NCBI GenBank assembly: GCA_028873295.1
Contig: JAGWKO010000011.1
Span: forward strand, 1-34,068
From: Verrucomicrobiota bacterium
GTDB taxonomy: Bacteria > Chlamydiota > Chlamydiia > Chlamydiales > SM23-39
Direction: 5' to 3'
Length of the DNA: 34,068 bases
Shown: positions 32,614-34,068 of the stretch, in pieces
How the letters are laid out: each line of letters starts with the position of its first letter
Numbering within the stretch: the stretch's first letter is position 1
Notes under the pieces: generated by a model
The model's database searches: none
Told to the model about the DNA's origin: nothing
The model's input: only the letters and a program-made list of their open reading frames with translations
Made by a program: the position numbers and the translations under genes

Positions 32614-32703
32614 CCGCTCACCCGAGCCTATCCCATGCAGAACTATGGTATTAAAATAAGTTTCTGATTACCATTGTATCTTTAGACCTTAAGGGGAGTT
32701 GTC

Positions 32704-33858
32704 ATGTTTCGCCTGCTATTTGGTTTGTGCACTGCAGTTTCTTTATACGCTGCCTCTGCAAAAGAAAATCCTGTTCCACAAGCGCAGGTGAAACCATTTC
32801 AATCCTTTACAGGTCGCGTTATTGCCGACAAAGTGCGTCTACGCGCCCGGCCGGATTTAGAAAGCAAGATTGTCAAACAGTTGGGCAAGGGAGATCTTCT
32901 CCTGGTCATTGGTGAGGAAGGTGAGTTTTATGCAGTAAGACCTCCAAAAGAGACCAAGGGCTATGTCTTTCGCAGCTACGTCCTCGAGGGACGAGTCGAA
33001 GCAGAACGCGTCAATGTACGACTGGAACCAAACCTGGAAGCGCCTATCATCGGACAACTCCAGGCAGGTGATCGAATCAAAGGGACCGTCTCCGACGCGC
33101 ATCCAAAATGGCTGGAGATCGCGGCACCCTCAGGATCAAGCTTTTTTGTTGCAAGAGAATACGTTACTTCTGCAGGTGGCCCCGATCTTGCAATCCAGCA
33201 TGAAAAAAGGGCTTCCGAGGTAGATCAGCTGATGGACGAAGCCTTTCGTTTAGCAGAAAAAGAGTGCGAAAAATCCTACGAAGCAATGGAAATTACTCGT
33301 GTGACAGATGCCTTTCAAGCCATCATTTCCCGTTACTCCGACTTTCCTCAAGCAGTTTCAAAAGCAAAAGAAGCGCTTGCCGTTCTTCATGAAACACATC
33401 TTCACAAAAAGATCGCTTGGCTGGAAAACAGAATGGAGCTGAGCCAGGAAGCAAAAGAAGAACTTCTCACACAATGCCAAAAAGAGCCCTTCTCCTCTGC
33501 TCATTTCTGGAGTCAAACAATCCTTCCCAAAGAGAAAGAACTTTGGAATGCATTAGAGGAATCGCTCTATCTCAGTTGGACGGCTTTTCACACAGGCAAA
33601 GAAAAGATCGATTTTTACAAAGAGCAGGCAATCAACGGCACGACTCTCAACGGCTCTTTTACAGCCTATGATGCTTCTATTCGCGATTGTCCAGGCGAAT
33701 TTCTCTTCACAGCAAAAGATGGCAGTCATGCCTATCTCTACAGCACCCAGGTGGATCTTGCGCGCTTTACAGGAAAGCAGGTTTCTCTCGTTGTTTCACC
33801 AAGGCCCAACAACCATTTTGCATTCCCTGCCTATTTCGTTTTAGAATGTAATGATTAA
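32704..33858 (+). CDS. Secreted SH3-domain protein, Ctad1-like (CT017-like)
   Basis: A 384-residue protein with a signal peptide (FRLLFGLCTAVSLYAASA) and two bacterial SH3 (SH3b) domains at about 36-95 and 96-155, each with the V-x-R-x-x-P-x-x pattern (KVRLRARPDLESKIVKQL; RVNVRLEPNLEAPIIGQL). A helical middle (about 165-290) and a beta-rich end follow. Chlamydia trachomatis CT017 (Ctad1) is a surface protein with two such domains, reported to bind host integrin beta-1, and it sits near phoH like this gene. Homology is inferred from architecture and place. A GGGGAG site precedes the ATG. Peptidoglycan binding is the alternative role. Confidence 0.82.
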   Translation: MFRLLFGLCTAVSLYAASAKENPVPQAQVKPFQSFTGRVIADKVRLRARPDLESKIVKQLGKGDLLLVIGEEGEFYAVRPPKETKGYVFRSYVLEGRVEAERVNVRLEPNLEAPIIGQLQAGDRIKGTVSDAHPKWLEIAAPSGSSFFVAREYVTSAGGPDLAIQHEKRASEVDQLMDEAFRLAEKECEKSYEAMEITRVTDAFQAIISRYSDFPQAVSKAKEALAVLHETHLHKKIAWLENRMELSQEAKEELLTQCQKEPFSSAHFWSQTILPKEKELWNALEESLYLSWTAFHTGKEKIDFYKEQAINGTTLNGSFTAYDASIRDCPGEFLFTAKDGSHAYLYSTQVDLARFTGKQVSLVVSPRPNNHFAFPAYFVLECND

Positions 33859-33870
33859 GTTTGTCGTTGG

Positions 33871-33904
33871 TATACCCAAAATGATTCAAGAATTGGCATT
33901 CTGA
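33871..33904. repeat. Second copy of the 34-bp TATACCCAAAATGA repeat
   Basis: Matches 2434-2467 with one base difference, in the same orientation, starting 12 bases after the stop of the SH3 gene. GTATAC follows after it, and a different TATACCC-headed arm starts at 33937, so two related elements appear to lie side by side or nested. Confidence 0.8.
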
Positions 33905-33936
33905 GTATACAGGGGCTTTTCATTAAAAATACTTGA

Positions 33937-34068
33937 TATACCCAAACAAGATGAAGAGTTGACAACTGGCCTTTGGTCTCAGGAAGAAAACATGATGGGA
34001 AGGATGTGCATGATACGCATGATAAATTTATCATGCGTATCATGCACATCCTTCCCATCATGTTTTCT
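33937..34068. repeat. Left arm and core of the large palindromic element
   Basis: Bases 33937-33991 are the reverse complement of 71-125 with one mismatch. Bases 33992-34061 are the same 70-bp perfect palindrome as 1-70. Bases 34062-34068 begin the opposite arm (GTTTTCT), so the window stops inside a copy of the element. Bases 33992-34068 equal 1-77 exactly. Confidence 0.92.

Noticed and set aside
32623-32634. GAGCCTATCCCA, similar to the ends of the GAACCTATCCCAG palindromes
   Set aside because: Only a dozen bases match and there is no partner arm nearby. Could be a relic but equally chance.
1-34068. A 34-kb circular plasmid or phage, suggested by the identical ends
   Set aside because: The genes are chromosomal housekeeping genes with no replication, partition or phage genes, and the shared ends are a palindromic repeat. 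A repeat-induced contig break explains it better.

Overview
The window looks like a chromosomal contig from a member of the phylum Chlamydiae, probably an environmental (Parachlamydiales-type) lineage living in a eukaryotic host cell. I infer this from gene content and from gene order I recall for Chlamydia trachomatis, not from a search. The matching blocks are fabH-fabD-fabG-acpP next to a cyclic-nucleotide-binding protein and a nucleotide-transporter-like protein with a HEAT tail (CT239-CT234), msbA-accA-(hypothetical)-himD (CT264-CT267), lysS near cysS (CT781/CT782), and phoH, a small Cys-rich protein and an SH3-domain surface protein (CT015-CT017). Base composition is moderate by eye. I saw no rRNA, tRNA, CRISPR array, integrase or transposase.

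Layout. 1-466 holds a large palindromic repeat and a stretch with no convincing gene. 467-2423 (+) is lysS and a small VOC/glyoxalase-fold gene. 2434-2560 is a repeat and hairpin cluster. 2625-10779 runs mostly on the minus strand: an FAD oxidoreductase, a membrane-anchored glycosyltransferase-like protein, a PlsC-ACP-acyl-ACP synthetase fusion (aas), cysS coupled to it, and a leucine-rich-repeat protein with a NEL-type E3 ubiquitin ligase domain. A 165-bp palindrome (10885-11049) precedes the plus-strand fabH-fabD-fabG-acpP operon, which is followed with almost no gap by a secreted hypothetical gene and an F-box protein gene. 16280-19485 (-) is the HEAT/transporter and cNMP-binding pair. 19522-21278 (+) is trxB coupled to an outer-membrane-like protein. 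21259-24990 (-) is an L,D-transpeptidase, accA and msbA, linked by start/stop overlaps. 25187-26860 (+) is a second LRR-NEL ligase. 26867-29093 (-) is tyrS, an HU/IHF protein and a coupled hypothetical. 29132-30435 (+) is rpiA and an inner-membrane-anchored protein. 30454-31773 (-) is PIN-PhoH. 31957-33858 (+) is a SWIM-like zinc protein and an SH3-domain protein resembling the chlamydial invasin Ctad1. The far end repeats the palindrome found at position 1.

How the genes fit together. Most of the window is housekeeping: fatty-acid synthesis (accA, fabD, fabH, fabG, acpP), use of host fatty acids (aas), lipid A export (msbA), wall cross-linking (L,D-transpeptidase), three tRNA synthetases, redox and pentose metabolism. 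Set into this conserved background are three proteins carrying eukaryote-directed ubiquitin-pathway domains: two paralogous LRR-NEL proteins and one F-box protein with a propeller-like C-terminal region. Each interrupts a gene neighbourhood that is contiguous in Chlamydia as I remember it. This, together with several families of long perfect or near-perfect palindromes beginning with TATACCC or GAACCTATCCCAG, is the most interesting content.

The first and last 77 bases are identical. This is more likely an assembly break at a shared palindromic repeat than a 34-kb circle, because the genes are chromosomal housekeeping genes.
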